NCBI RefSeq assembly: GCF_963855985.1
Contig: NW_026973566.1
Coordinates: 682,001 to 746,000, forward strand
Source of the DNA: Ostrinia nubilalis
Lineage: Eukaryota > Arthropoda > Insecta > Lepidoptera > Crambidae
Length of the DNA stretch: 64,000 bases
Direction of reading: 5' to 3'
The notes beneath the pieces were generated by a model. It saw only the letters and a program-made list of their open reading frames with translations, was not told the origin of the DNA and did no database searches. Shown in pieces: positions 1 to 13,000 of the stretch. The first letter of the stretch is position 1; every line of letters begins with the position of its first letter. A program made the position numbers and the translations under genes.

Positions 1-1871
1 CATATTTTTTGCCTACACCCCCGTAACATTTTGAGACCCCTAGCACCCTTCCTGGCGATTTTATTCAATTTTTTAGATTTTTAATATTGACTTAGAATTT
101 TTTCATACAAAATTTTATAACTTGGTAATTTTTGGTCGGATTTTCAAAATTTTTTCGCTTAAATAGATTCACCCTTTTCGGTTTAGCACTCCCGTGACGT
201 TCGATTGACATCGTTTCATACTAAATTCTGCTTTTTTGGTGGTCTTTAGTGTTTCTTTTGGGATCTGAGACGGTTTTTGGGCGTCATTTTCAAAATTTTC
301 TAGGGCCACCCCCGACGTTATTCGGCTTTTTGGATTCGTCTCGGCGAGCCCTATCCATAGACACCTCATTTGTTGCGATCGGAGGTCAAAAACTTTGGAA
401 AACAGGCAATACCTACCCTAAATTAGACCGAACCGAGGTTACGTGGTGAAGCTCAACAAAATCAAAATCTAACTCAAATTTCTAGAAAATAATAGCCTAC
501 CTATAGGTTATATACATCATTTGAGCGCCATATTTTTTGCCTACACCCCCGTAACATTTTGAGACCCCTAGCACCCTTCCTGGCGATTTTATTCAATTTT
601 TTAGATTTTTAATATTGACTTAGAATTTTTTCATACAAAATTTTATAACTTGGTAATTTTTGGTCGGATTTTCAAAATTTTTTCGCTTAAATAGATTCAC
701 CCTTTTCGGTTTAGCACTCCCGTGACGTTCGATTGACATCGTTTCATACTAAATTCTGCTTTTTTGGTGGTCTTTAGTGTTTCAAAATTTTCTAGGGCCA
801 CCCCCGGCGTTTTTCAGCTTTTTGGATTCGTCTCGGCGAGCCCTATCCATAGACACCTCATTTGTTGCGATCGGAGGTCAAAAACTTTGGAAAACAGGCA
901 ATACCTACCCTAAATTAGACCGAACCGAGGTTACGTGGTGAAGCTCAACAAAATCAAAATCTAACTCAAATTTCTAGAAAATAATAGCCTACCTTTAGGT
1001 TATATACATCATTTGAGCGCCATATTTTTTGCCTACACCCCCGTAACATTTTGAGACCCCTAGCACCCTTCCTGGCGATTTTATTCAATTTTTTAGATTT
1101 TTAATATTGACTTAGAATTTTTTCATACAAAATTTTATAACTTGGTAATTTTTGGTCGGATTTTCAAAATTTTTTCGCTTAAATAGATTCACCCTTTTCG
1201 GTTTAGCACTCCCGTGACGTTCGATTGACATCGTTTCATACTAAATTCTGCTTTTTTGGTGGTCTTTAGTGTTTCTTTTGGGATCTGAGACGGTTTTTGG
1301 GCGTCATTTTCAAAATTTTCTAGGGCCACCCCCGGCGTTTTTCAGCTTTTTGGATTCGTCTCGGCGAGCCCTATCCATAGACACCTCATTTGTTGCGATC
1401 GGAGGTCAAAAACTTTGGAAAACAGGCAATACCTACCCTAAATTAGACCGAACCGAGGTTACGTGGTGAAGCTCAACAAAATCAAAATCTAACTCAAATT
1501 TCTAGAAAATAATAGCCTACCTATAGGTTATATACATCATTTGAGCGCCATATTTTTTGCCTACACCCCCGTAACATTTTGAGACCCCTAGCACCCTTCC
1601 TGGCGATTTTATTCAATTTTTTAGATTTTTAATATTGACTTAGAATTTTTTCATACAAAATTTTATAACTTGGTAATTTTTGGTCGGATTTTCAAAATTT
1701 TTTCGCTTAAATAGATTCACCCTTTTCGGTTTAGCACTCCCGTGACGTTCGATTGACATCGTTTCATACTAAATTCTGCTTTTTTGGTGGTCTTTAGTGT
1801 TTCTTTTGGGATCTGAGACGGTTTTTGGGCGTCATTTTCAAAATTTTCTAGGGCCACCCCCGACGTTATTC

Positions 1872-2563
1872 CACAGAATAAGTAATAGTACAGGTACAGA
1901 AGGATTACTCCGCAAGACGATTTAAATAAATGCGAGTCTTGCTACGACGCGATACAGTGGAATTCAGCTCGCACAGCACTACGTACCTACAATTTTATTC
2001 ACCTACAAGTTTTGTCTCTTTCTATCGCGTGCCTCTGAACTTTTCGTACGCTGTTAGGGTTGCTGTCTAGTGAAAAAATAATTAATCTACTTATTTGTAA
2101 TGAGGTACGTACGTAGGTAAGTATTACTGTTATTTTACCTTTGTAAAAATAACATTTCAAATATACCTACTTAGGATTAAAAAAAACTTATTTTATTACA
2201 ATGTCTTCATTGATACCTATTTTATTAACACAAGACGAATAAATTAAACATACTATTACAGAAAAAAATTATTGATTACCGACATGGCCAACATACCTTT
2301 CATCATCATTCTTTGGGAAGCGAAAAAAAAGATAAATCCGGTAGATTTCTTTTCGAATTTAAACACCCGAACGCCGCACAATATTTCTTTCTCTTTATGT
2401 CCATTTTTAAATAATACTTCGATCATAGAATTATAATCATACTACAACGCACGTCAGCGTCCTGACGGGCGCGCGCGTGACACTCGACTGATATAATACC
2501 CGCCGGCGGGGCGCTTCGCTGTAGGTAATTATCGGATGTACCGCGCGGAGTGAGCCAGGCCTG
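1872..2563 (-). mobile_element. P-like non-autonomous DNA transposon, copy 1 in satellite
   Basis: A 692-bp segment interrupts a type-A monomer and is flanked by a 7-bp duplication gttattc (1865-1871 and 2564-2570); uninterrupted monomers have this word once. Read on the minus strand the element starts caggcctggctcact, is GC-rich at first and AT-rich later, and ends ttattctgtg. Apart from CA at both ends I see no clear terminal inverted repeat. It encodes the beginning of a THAP domain (2306-2404), the DNA-binding module at the N-terminus of P-element transposases, and no catalytic domain. I infer an internally deleted P-superfamily element. P elements usually make 8-bp duplications, so 7 bp is a caveat. 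Confidence 0.7.
2306..2404 (-). pseudogene. THAP-domain first-exon remnant (copy 1)
   Basis: From an ATG at 2404 the minus strand encodes 32 residues including YCAAFGCLNSKRNLPD, then SFFSLPKE, followed by TGA. The C-x4-C pair, the Asn after the second Cys and the FF-x-x-P-K segment match the first half of the C2CH THAP zinc finger. The Trp and the C-x2-H half are absent. Just downstream, aaag followed by gtatgt (boundary about 2296/2297) looks like a 5' splice site, so this may be exon 1 of a transposase with the other exons deleted. Three TGA codons lie in frame before that donor, so it is probably dead. Confidence 0.6.
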
Positions 2564-5500
2564 GTTATTCGGCTTTTTGGATTCGTCTCGGCGAGCCCTA
2601 TCCATAGACACCTCATTTGTTGCGATCGGAGGTCAAAAACTTTGGAAAACAGGCAATACCTACCCTAAATTAGACCGAACCGAGGTTACGTGGTGAAGCT
2701 CAACAAAATCAAAATCTAACTCAAATTTCTAGAAAATAATAGCCTACCTTTAGGTTATATACATCATTTGAGCGCCATATTTTTTGCCTACACCCCCGTA
2801 ACATTTTGAGACCCCTAGCACCCTTCCTGGCGATTTTATTCAATTTTTTAGATTTTTAATATTGACTTAGAATTTTTTCATACAAAATTTTATAACTTGG
2901 TAATTTTTGGTCGGATTTTCAAAATTTTTTCGCTTAAATAGATTCACCCTTTTCGGTTTAGCACTCCCGTGACGTTCGATTGACATCGTTTCATACTAAA
3001 TTCTGCTTTTTTGGTGGTCTTTAGTGTTTCTTTTGGGATCTGAGACGGTTTTTGGGCGTCATTTTCAAAATTTTCTAGGGCCACCCCCGGCGTTTTTCAA
3101 CTTTTTGGATTCGTCTCGGCGAGCCCTATCCATAGACACCTCATTTGTTGCGATCGGAGGTCAAAAACTTTGGAAAACAGGCAATACCTACCCTAAATTA
3201 GACCGAACCGAGGTTACGTGGTGAAGCTCAACAAAATCAAAATCTAACTCAAATTTCTAGAAAATAATAGCCTACCTTTAGGTTATATACATCATTTGAG
3301 CGCCATATTTTTTGCCTACACCCCCGTAACATTTTGAGACCCCTAGCACCCTTCCTGGCGATTTTATTCAATTTTTTAGATTTTTAATATTGACTTAGAA
3401 TTTTTTCATACAAAATTTTATAACTTGGTAATTTTTGGTCGGATTTTCAAAATTTTTTCGCTTAAATAGATTCACCCTTTTCGGTTTAGCACTCCCGTGA
3501 CGTTCGATTGACATCGTTTCATACTAAATTCTGCTTTTTTGGTGGTCTTTAGTGTTTCTTTTGGGATCTGAGACGGTTTTTGGGCGTCATTTTCAAAATT
3601 TTCTAGGGCCACCCCCGGCGTTTTTCAGCTTTTTGGATTCGTCTCGGCGAGCCCTATCCATAGACACCTCATTTGTTGCGATCGGAGGTCAAAAACTTTG
3701 GAAAACAGGCAATACCTACCCTAAATTAGACCGAACCGAGGTTACGTGGTGAAGCTCAACAAAATCAAAATCTAACTCAAATTTCTAGAAAATAATAGCC
3801 TACCTATAGGTTATATACATCATTTGAGCGCCATATTTTTTGCCTACACCCCCGTAACATTTTGAGACCCCTAGCACCCTTCCTGGCGATTTTATTCAAT
3901 TTTTTAGATTTTTAATATTGACTTAGAATTTTTTCATACAAAATTTTATAACTTGGTAATTTTTGGTAGGATTTTCAAAATTTTTTCGCTTAAATAGATT
4001 CACCCTTTTCGGTTTAGCACTCCCGTGACGTTCGATTGACATCGTTTCATACTAAATTCTGCTTTTTTGGTGGTCTTTAGTGTTTCTTTTGGGATCTGAG
4101 ACGGTTTTTGGGCGTCATTTTCAAAATTTTCTAGGGCCACCCCCGACGTTATTCGGCTTTTTGGATTCGTCTCGGCGAGCCCTATCCATAGACACCTCAT
4201 TTGTTGCGATCGGAGGTCAAAAACTTTGGAAAACAGGCAATACCTACCCTAAATTAGACCGAACCGAGGTTACGTGGTGAAGCTCAACAAAATCAAAATC
4301 TAACTCAAATTTCTAGAAAATAATAGCCTACCTATAGGTTATATACATCATTTGAGCGCCATATTTTTTGCCTACACCCCCGTAACATTTTGAGACCCCT
4401 AGCACCCTTCCTGGCGATTTTATTCAATTTTTTAGATTTTTAATATTGACTTAGAATTTTTTCATACAAAATTTTATAACTTGGTAATTTTTGGTCGGAT
4501 TTTCAAAATTTTTTCGCTTAAATAGATTCACCCTTTTCGGTTTAGCACTCCCGTGACGTTCGATTGACATCGTTTCATACTAAATTCTGCTTTTTTGGTG
4601 GTCTTTAGTGTTTCTTTTGGGATCTGAGACGGTTTTTGGGCGTCATTTTCAAAATTTTCTAGGGCCACCCCCGGCGTTTTTCAGCTTTTTGGATTCGTCT
4701 CGGCGAGCCCTATCCATAGACACCTCATTTGTTGCGATCGGAGGTCAAAAACTTTGGAAAACAGGCAATACCTACCCTAAATTAGACCGAACCGAGGTTA
4801 CGTGGTGAAGCTCAACAAAATCAAAATCTAACTCAAATTTCTAGAAAATAATAGCCTACCTATAGGTTATATACATCATTTGAGCGCCATATTTTTTGCC
4901 TACACCCCCGTAACATTTTGAGACCCCTAGCACCCTTCCTGGCGATTTTATTCAATTTTTTAGATTTTTAATATTGACTTAGAATTTTTTCATACAAAAT
5001 TTTATAACTTGGTAATTTTTGGTCGGATTTTCAAAATTTTTTCGCTTAAATAGATTCACCCTTTTCGGTTTAGCACTCCCGTGACGTTCGATTGACATCG
5101 TTTCATACTAAATTCTGCTTTTTTGGTGGTCTTTAGTGTTTCTTTTGGGATCTGAGACGGTTTTTGGGCGTCATTTTCAAAATTTTCTAGGGCCACCCCC
5201 GACGTTATTCGGCTTTTTGGATTCGTCTCGGCGAGCCCTATCCATAGACACCTCATTTGTTGCGATCGGAGGTCAAAAACTTTGGAAAACAGGCAATACC
5301 TACCCTAAATTAGACCGAACCGAGGTTACGTGGTGAAGCTCAACAAAATCAAAATCTAACTCAAATTTCTAGAAAATAATAGCCTACCTATAGGTTATAT
5401 ACATCATTTGAGCGCCATATTTTTTGCCTACACCCCCGTAACATTTTGAGACCCCTAGCACCCTTCCTGGCGATTTTATTCAATTTTTTAGATTTTTAAT

Positions 5501-6758
5501 ATTGACTTAGAATTTTTTCATACAAAATTTTATAACTTGGTAATTTTTGGTCGGATTTTCAAAATTTTTTCGCTTAAATAGATTCACCCTTTTCGGTTTA
5601 GCACTCCCGTGACGTTCGATTGACATCGTTTCATACTAAATTCTGCTTTTTTGGTGGTCTTTAGTGTTTCAAAATTTTCTAGGGCCACCCCCGGCGTTTT
5701 TCAGCTTTTTGGATTCGTCTCGGCGAGCCCTATCCATAGACACCTCATTTGTTGCGATCGGAGGTCAAAAACTTTGGAAAACAGGCAATACCTACCCTAA
5801 ATTAGACCGAACCGAGGTTACGTGGTGAAGCTCAACAAAATCAAAATCTAACTCAAATTTCTAGAAAATAATAGCCTACCTTTAGGTTATATACATCATT
5901 TGAGCGCCATATTTTTTGCCTACACCCCCGTAACATTTTGAGACCCCTAGCACCCTTCCTGGCGATTTTATTCAATTTTTTAGATTTTTAATATTGACTT
6001 AGAATTTTTTCATACAAAATTTTATAACTTGGTAATTTTTGGTCGGATTTTCAAAATTTTTTCGCTTAAATAGATTCACCCTTTTCGGTTTAGCACTCCC
6101 GTGACGTTCGATTGACATCGTTTCATACTAAATTCTGCTTTTTTGGTGGTCTTTAGTGTTTCTTTTGGGATCTGAGACGGTTTTTGGGCGTCATTTTCAA
6201 AATTTTCTAGGGCCACCCCCGGCGTTTTTCAGCTTTTTGGATTCGTCTCGGCGAGCCCTATCCATAGACACCTCATTTGTTGCGATCGGAGGTCAAAAAC
6301 TTTGGAAAACAGGCAATACCTACCCTAAATTAGACCGAACCGAGGTTACGTGGTGAAGCTCAACAAAATCAAAATCTAACTCAAATTTCTAGAAAATAAT
6401 AGCCTACCTATAGGTTATATACATCATTTGAGCGCCATATTTTTTGCCTACACCCCCGTAACATTTTGAGACCCCTAGCACCCTTCCTGGCGATTTTATT
6501 CAATTTTTTAGATTTTTAATATTGACTTAGAATTTTTTCATACAAAATTTTATAACTTGGTAATTTTTGGTCGGATTTTCAAAATTTTTTCGCTTAAATA
6601 GATTCACCCTTTTCGGTTTAGCACTCCCGTGACGTTCGATTGACATCGTTTCATACTAAATTCTGCTTTTTTGGTGGTCTTTAGTGTTTCTTTTGGGATC
6701 TGAGACGGTTTTTGGGCGTCATTTTCAAAATTTTCTAGGGCCACCCCCGACGTTATTC

Positions 6759-7450
6759 CACAGAATAAGTAATAGTACAGGTACAGAAGGATTACTCCGC
6801 AAGACGATTTAAATAAATGCGAGTCTTGCTACGACGCGATACAGTGGAATTCAGCTCGCACAGCACTACGTACCTACAATTTTATTCACCTACAAGTTTT
6901 GTCTCTTTCTATCGCGTGCCTCTGAACTTTTCGTACGCTGTTAGGGTTGCTGTCTAGTGAAAAAATAATTAATCTACTTATTTGTAATGAGGTACGTACG
7001 TAGGTAAGTATTACTGTTATTTTACCTTTGTAAAAATAACATTTCAAATATACCTACTTAGGATTAAAAAAAACTTATTTTATTACAATGTCTTCATTGA
7101 TACCTATTTTATTAACACAAGACGAATAAATTAAACATACTATTACAGAAAAAAATTATTGATTACCGACATGGCCAACATACCTTTCATCATCATTCTT
7201 TGGGAAGCGAAAAAAAAGATAAATCCGGTAGATTTCTTTTCGAATTTAAACACCCGAACGCCGCACAATATTTCTTTCTCTTTATGTCCATTTTTAAATA
7301 ATACTTCGATCATAGAATTATAATCATACTACAACGCACGTCAGCGTCCTGACGGGCGCGCGCGTGACACTCGACTGATATAATACCCGCCGGCGGGGCG
7401 CTTCGCTGTAGGTAATTATCGGATGTACCGCGCGGAGTGAGCCAGGCCTG
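6759..7450 (-). mobile_element. P-like non-autonomous DNA transposon, copy 2 in satellite
   Basis: Same insertion, target base and gttattc duplication as the copy at 1872, offset by 4887 bp; no difference was seen by eye. It was carried along by satellite amplification and is not an independent insertion. Confidence 0.75.
7193..7291 (-). pseudogene. THAP-domain first-exon remnant (copy 2)
   Basis: Identical to the remnant at 2306-2404, at the same place inside the second P-like insertion. It adds no independent evidence of selection because the whole insertion was duplicated with the satellite. Confidence 0.58.
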
Positions 7451-8513
7451 GTTATTCGGCTTTTTGGATTCGTCTCGGCGAGCCCTATCCATAGACACCT
7501 CATTTGTTGCGATCGGAGGTCAAAAACTTTGGAAAACAGGCAATACCTACCCTAAATTAGACCGAACCGAGGTTACGTGGTGAAGCTCAACAAAATCAAA
7601 ATCTAACTCAAATTTCTAGAAAATAATAGCCTACCTTTAGGTTATATACATCATTTGAGCGCCATATTTTTTGCCTACACCCCCGTAACATTTTGAGACC
7701 CCTAGCACCCTTCCTGGCGATTTTATTCAATTTTTTAGATTTTTAATATTGACTTAGAATTTTTTCATACAAAATTTTATAACTTGGTAATTTTTGGTCG
7801 GATTTTCAAAATTTTTTCGCTTAAATAGATTCACCCTTTTCGGTTTAGCACTCCCGTGACGTTCGATTGACATCGTTTCATACTAAATTCTGCTTTTTTG
7901 GTGGTCTTTAGTGTTTCTTTTGGGATCTGAGACGGTTTTTGGGCGTCATTTTCAAAATTTTCTAGGGCCACCCCCGGCGTTTTTCAGCTTTTTGGATTCG
8001 TCTCGGCGAGCCCTATCCATAGACACCTCATTTGTTGCGATCGGAGGTCAAAAACTTTGGAAAACAGGCAATACCTACCCTAAATTAGACCGAACCGAGG
8101 TTACGTGGTGAAGCTCAACAAAATCAAAATCTAACTCAAATTTCTAGAAAATAATAGCCTACCTATAGGTTATATACATCATTTAAGCGCCATATTTTTT
8201 GCCTACACCCCCGTAACATTTTGAGACCCCTAGCACCCTTCCTGGCGATTTTATTCAATTTTTTAGATTTTTAATATTGACTTAGAATTTTTTCATACAA
8301 AATTTTATAACTTGGTAATTTTTGGTCGGATTTTCAAAATTTTTTCGCTTAAATAGATTCACCCTTTTCGGTTTAGCACTCCCGTGACGTTCGATTGACA
8401 TCGTTTCATACTAAATTCTGCTTTTTTGGTGGTCTTTAGTGTTTCTTTTGGGATCTGAGACGGTTTTTGGGCGTCATTTTCAAAATTTTCTAGGGCCACC
8501 CCCGACGTTATTC

Positions 8514-9205
8514 CACAGAATAAGTAATAGTACAGGTACAGAAGGATTACTCCGCAAGACGATTTAAATAAATGCGAGTCTTGCTACGACGCGATACAGT
8601 GGAATTCAGCTCGCACAGCACTACGTACCTACAATTTTATTCACCTACAAGTTTTGTCTCTTTCTATCGCGTGCCTCTGAACTTTTCGTACGCTGTTAGG
8701 GTTGCTGTCTAGTGAAAAAATAATTAATCTACTTATTTGTAATGAGGTACGTACGTAGGTAAGTATTACTGTTATTTTACCTTTGTAAAAATAACATTTC
8801 AAATATACCTACTTAGGATTAAAAAAAACTTATTTTATTACAATGTCTTCATTGATACCTATTTTATTAACACAAGACGAATAAATTAAACATACTATTA
8901 CAGAAAAAAATTATTGATTACCGACATGGCCAACATACCTTTCATCATCATTCTTTGGGAAGCGAAAAAAAAGATAAATCCGGTAGATTTCTTTTCGAAT
9001 TTAAACACCCGAACGCCGCACAATATTTCTTTCTCTTTATGTCCATTTTTAAATAATACTTCGATCATAGAATTATAATCATACTACAACGCACGTCAGC
9101 GTCCTGACGGGCGCGCGCGTGACACTCGACTGATATAATACCCGCCGGCGGGGCGCTTCGCTGTAGGTAATTATCGGATGTACCGCGCGGAGTGAGCCAG
9201 GCCTG
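8514..9205 (-). mobile_element. P-like non-autonomous DNA transposon, copy 3 in satellite
   Basis: Third copy at the identical monomer position, 1755 bp after copy 2 (one 528-bp C monomer plus one 1227-bp A* monomer). It appears identical to the other two. It therefore arose by duplication of a C plus A* pair. Confidence 0.75.
8948..9046 (-). pseudogene. THAP-domain first-exon remnant (copy 3)
   Basis: Third identical remnant of the half THAP finger, inside the third P-like insertion. It has the same ATG, C-x4-C pair and terminating TGA. Confidence 0.58.
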
Positions 9206-10098
9206 GTTATTCGGCTTTTTGGATTCGTCTCGGCGAGCCCTATCCATAGACACCTCATTTGTTGCGATCGGAGGTCAAAAACTTTGGAAAACAGGCAATA
9301 CCTACCCTAAATTAGACCGAACCGAGGTTACGTGGTGAAGCTCAACAAAATCAAAATCTAACTCAAATTTCTAGAAAATAATAGCCTACCTTTAGGTTAT
9401 ATACATCATTTGAGCGCCATATTTTTTGCCTACACCCCCGTAACATTTTGAGACCCCTAGCACCCTTCCTGGCGATTTTATTCAATTTTTTAGATTTTTA
9501 ATATTGACTTAGAATTTTTTCATACAAAATTTTATAACTTGGTAATTTTTGGTCGGATTTTCAAAATTTTTTCGCTTAAATAGATTCACCCTTTTCGGTT
9601 TAGCACTCCCGTGACGTTCGATTGACATCGTTTCATACTAAATTCTGCTTTTTTGGTGGTCTTTAGTGTTTCTTTTGGGATCTGAGACGGTTTTTGGGCG
9701 TCATTTTCAAAATTTTCTAGGGCCACCCCCGGCGTTTTTCAACTTTTTGTGTTTAGCACTCCCGTGACGTTCGATTGACATCGTTTCATACTAAATTCTG
9801 CTTTTTTGGTGGTCTTTAGTGTTTCTTTTGGGATCTGAGACGGTTTTTGGGCGTCATTTTCAAAATTTTCTAGGGCCACCCCCGGCGTTTTTCAGCTTTT
9901 TGGATTCGTCTCGGCGAGCCCTATCCATAGACACCTCATTTGTTGCGATCGGAGGTCAAAAACTTTGGAAAACAGGCAATACCTACCCTAAATTAGACCG
10001 AACCGAGGTTACGTGGTGAAGCTCAACAAAATCAAAATCTAACTCAAATTTCTAGAAAATAATAGCCTACCTATAGGTTATATACATCATTTGAGCGC

Positions 10099-13000
10099 CA
10101 TATTTTTTGCCTACACCCCCGTAACATTTTGAGACCCCTAGCACCCTTCCTGGCGATTTTATTCAATTTTTTAGATTTTTAATATTGACTTAGAATTTTT
10201 TCATACAAAATTTTATAACTTGGTAATTTTTGGTCGGATTTTCAAAATTTTTTCGCTTAAATAGATTCACCCTTTTCGGTTTAGCACTCCCGTGACGTTC
10301 GATTGACATCGTTTCATACTAAATTCTGCTTTTTTGGTGGTCTTTAGTGTTTCTTTTGGGATCTGAGACGGTTTTTGGGCGTCATTTTCAAAATTTTCTA
10401 GGGCCACCCCCGACGTTATTCGGCTTTTTGGATTCGTCTCGGCGAGCCCTATCCATAGACACCTCATTTGTTGCGATCGGAGGTCAAAAACTTTGGAAAA
10501 CAGGCAATACCTACCCTAAATTAGACCGAACCGAGGTTACGTGGTGAAGCTCAACAAAATCAAAATCTAACTCAAATTTCTAGAAAATAATAGCCTACCT
10601 ATAGGTTATATACATCATTTGAGCGCCATATTTTTTGCCTACACCCCCGTAACATTTTGAGACCCCTAGCACCCTTCCTGGCGATTTTATTCAATTTTTT
10701 AGATTTTTAATATTGACTTAGAATTTTTTCATACAAAATTTTATAACTTGGTAATTTTTGGTCGGATTTTCAAAATTTTTTCGCTTAAATAGATTCACCC
10801 TTTTCGGTTTAGCACTCCCGTGACGTTCGATTGACATCGTTTCATACTAAATTCTGCTTTTTTGGTGGTCTTTAGTGTTTCAAAATTTTCTAGGGCCACC
10901 CCCGGCGTTTTTCAGCTTTTTGGATTCGTCTCGGCGAGCCCTATCCATAGACACCTCATTTGTTGCGATCGGAGGTCAAAAACTTTGGAAAACAGGCAAT
11001 ACCTACCCTAAATTAGACCGAACCGAGGTTACGTGGTGAAGCTCAACAAAATCAAAATCTAACTCAAATTTCTAGAAAATAATAGCCTACCTTTAGGTTA
11101 TATACATCATTTGAGCGCCATATTTTTTGCCTACACCCCCGTAACATTTTGAGACCCCTAGCACCCTTCCTGGCGATTTTATTCAATTTTTTAGATTTTT
11201 AATATTGACTTAGAATTTTTTCATACAAAATTTTATAACTTGGTAATTTTTGGTCGGATTTTCAAAATTTTTTCGCTTAAATAGATTCACCCTTTTCGGT
11301 TTAGCACTCCCGTGACGTTCGATTGACATCGTTTCATACTAAATTCTGCTTTTTTGGTGGTCTTTAGTGTTTCTTTTGGGATCTGAGACGGTTTTTGGGC
11401 GTCATTTTCAAAATTTTCTAGGGCCACCCCCGGCGTTTTTCAGCTTTTTGGATTCGTCTCGGCGAGCCCTATCCATAGACACCTCATTTGTTGCGATCGG
11501 AGGTCAAAAACTTTGGAAAACAGGCAATACCTACCCTAAATTAGACCGAACCGAGGTTACGTGGTGAAGCTCAACAAAATCAAAATCTAACTCAAATTTC
11601 TAGAAAATAATAGCCTACCTATAGGTTATATACATCATTTGAGCGCCATATTTTTTGCCTACACCCCCGTAACATTTTGAGACCCCTAGCACCCTTCCTG
11701 GCGATTTTATTCAATTTTTTAGATTTTTAATATTGACTTAGAATTTTTTCATACAAAATTTTATAACTTGGTAATTTTTGGTCGGATTTTCAAAATTTTT
11801 TCGCTTAAATAGATTCACCCTTTTCGGTTTAGCACTCCCGTGACGTTCGATTGACATCGTTTCATACTAAATTCTGCTTTTTTGGTGGTCTTTAGTGTTT
11901 CAAAATTTTCTAGGGCCACCCCCGGCGTTTTTCAGCTTTTTGGATTCGTCTCGGCGAGCCCTATCCATAGACACCTCATTTGTTGCGATCGGAGGTCAAA
12001 AACTTTGGAAAACAGGCAATACCTACCCTAAATTAGACCGAACCGAGGTTACGTGGTGAAGCTCAACAAAATCAAAATCTAACTCAAATTTCTAGAAAAT
12101 AATAGCCTACCTTTAGGTTATATACATCATTTGAGCGCCATATTTTTTGCCTACACCCCCGTAACATTTTGAGACCCCTAGCACCCTTCCTGGCGATTTT
12201 ATTCAATTTTTTAGATTTTTAATATTGACTTAGAATTTTTTCATACAAAATTTTATAACTTGGTAATTTTTGGTCGGATTTTCAAAATTTTTTCGCTTAA
12301 ATAGATTCACCCTTTTCGGTTTAGCACTCCCGTGACGTTCGATTGACATCGTTTCATACTAAATTCTGCTTTTTTGGTGGTCTTTAGTGTTTCTTTTGGG
12401 ATCTGAGACGGTTTTTGGGCGTCATTTTCAAAATTTTCTACGGCCACCCCCGGCGTTTTTCAGCTTTTTGGATTCGTCTCGGCGAGCCCTATCCATAGAC
12501 ACCTCATTTGTTGCGATCGGAGGTCAAAAACTTTGGAAAACAGGCAATACCTACCCTAAATTAGACCGAACCGAGGTTACGTGGTGAAGCTCAACAAAAT
12601 CAAAATCTAACTCAAATTTCTAGAAAATAATAGCCTACCTATAGGTTATATACATCATTTGAGCGCCATATTTTTTGCCTACACCCCCGTAACATTTTGA
12701 GACCCCTAGCACCCTTCCTGGCGATTTTATTCAATTTTTTAGATTTTTAATATTGACTTAGAATTTTTTCATACAAAATTTTATAACTTGGTAATTTTTG
12801 GTCGGATTTTCAAAATTTTTTCGCTTAAATAGATTCACCCTTTTCGGTTTAGCACTCCCGTGACGTTCGATTGACATCGTTTCATACTAAATTCTGCTTT
12901 TTTGGTGGTCTTTAGTGTTTCAAAATTTTCTAGGGCCACCCCCGGCGTTTTTCAGCTTTTTGGATTCGTCTCGGCGAGCCCTATCCATAGACACCTCATT

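Larger units (their letters stand above)
1..4887 (+). repeat. 528/492-bp satellite array, block 1 (8 monomers)
   Basis: Head-to-tail monomers start at 1 (A), 529 (B), 1021 (C), 1549 (A with a 699-bp net insertion), 2776 (C variant), 3304 (C), 3832 (A) and 4360 (C). I set the monomer start at the word catattttttgcc. Type A reads cgacgttattcgg in the centre, type C reads cggcgtttttcagc, and type B is C-like but lacks 36 bp and ends ctttaggtta instead of ctataggtta. Monomers differ by only a few bases, so the array is young or homogenised. Short frames on both strands recur only because the monomer recurs; the plus-strand one begins with GTG, so I call no gene. No Pol III box, CENP-B box or known satellite was recognised. 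Confidence 0.97.
4888..10098 (+). repeat. Satellite array, block 2 (8 monomers, one broken junction)
   Basis: Monomers start at 4888 (A), 5416 (B), 5908 (C), 6436 (A with insertion), 7663 (C), 8191 (A with insertion), 9418 (truncated) and 9749 (lacking its first ~178 bases). The order A-B-C-A* repeats block 1 at an offset of 4887 bp. An extra C plus A* pair of 1755 bp has been added. The fusion of two partial monomers at 9748/9749 marks an unequal or illegitimate exchange. Confidence 0.96.

Noticed and set aside
249..449. Recurrent 66-residue frame in the satellite monomers (both strands)
   Set aside because: The plus-strand frame starts with GTG, not ATG, and appears only because monomers are copies; the two strands overlap each other and no domain is visible.
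1..528. CENP-B-box or tRNA-derived SINE origin of the monomer
   Set aside because: Words such as ttcgattgacatcg and ggttcggtct resemble parts of these motifs but do not fit the required spacing or bases.
1872..2563. LTR or hAT identity for the satellite insertion
   Set aside because: Ends are CA...TG rather than TG...CA, no CAGGG/CCCTG pair is present, and the duplication is 7 bp in two independent copies rather than 4-6 or 8.
2423..2611. 62-residue minus-strand frame repeated three times
   Set aside because: It crosses the border between the P-like insertion and the satellite, so it is a chance fusion.
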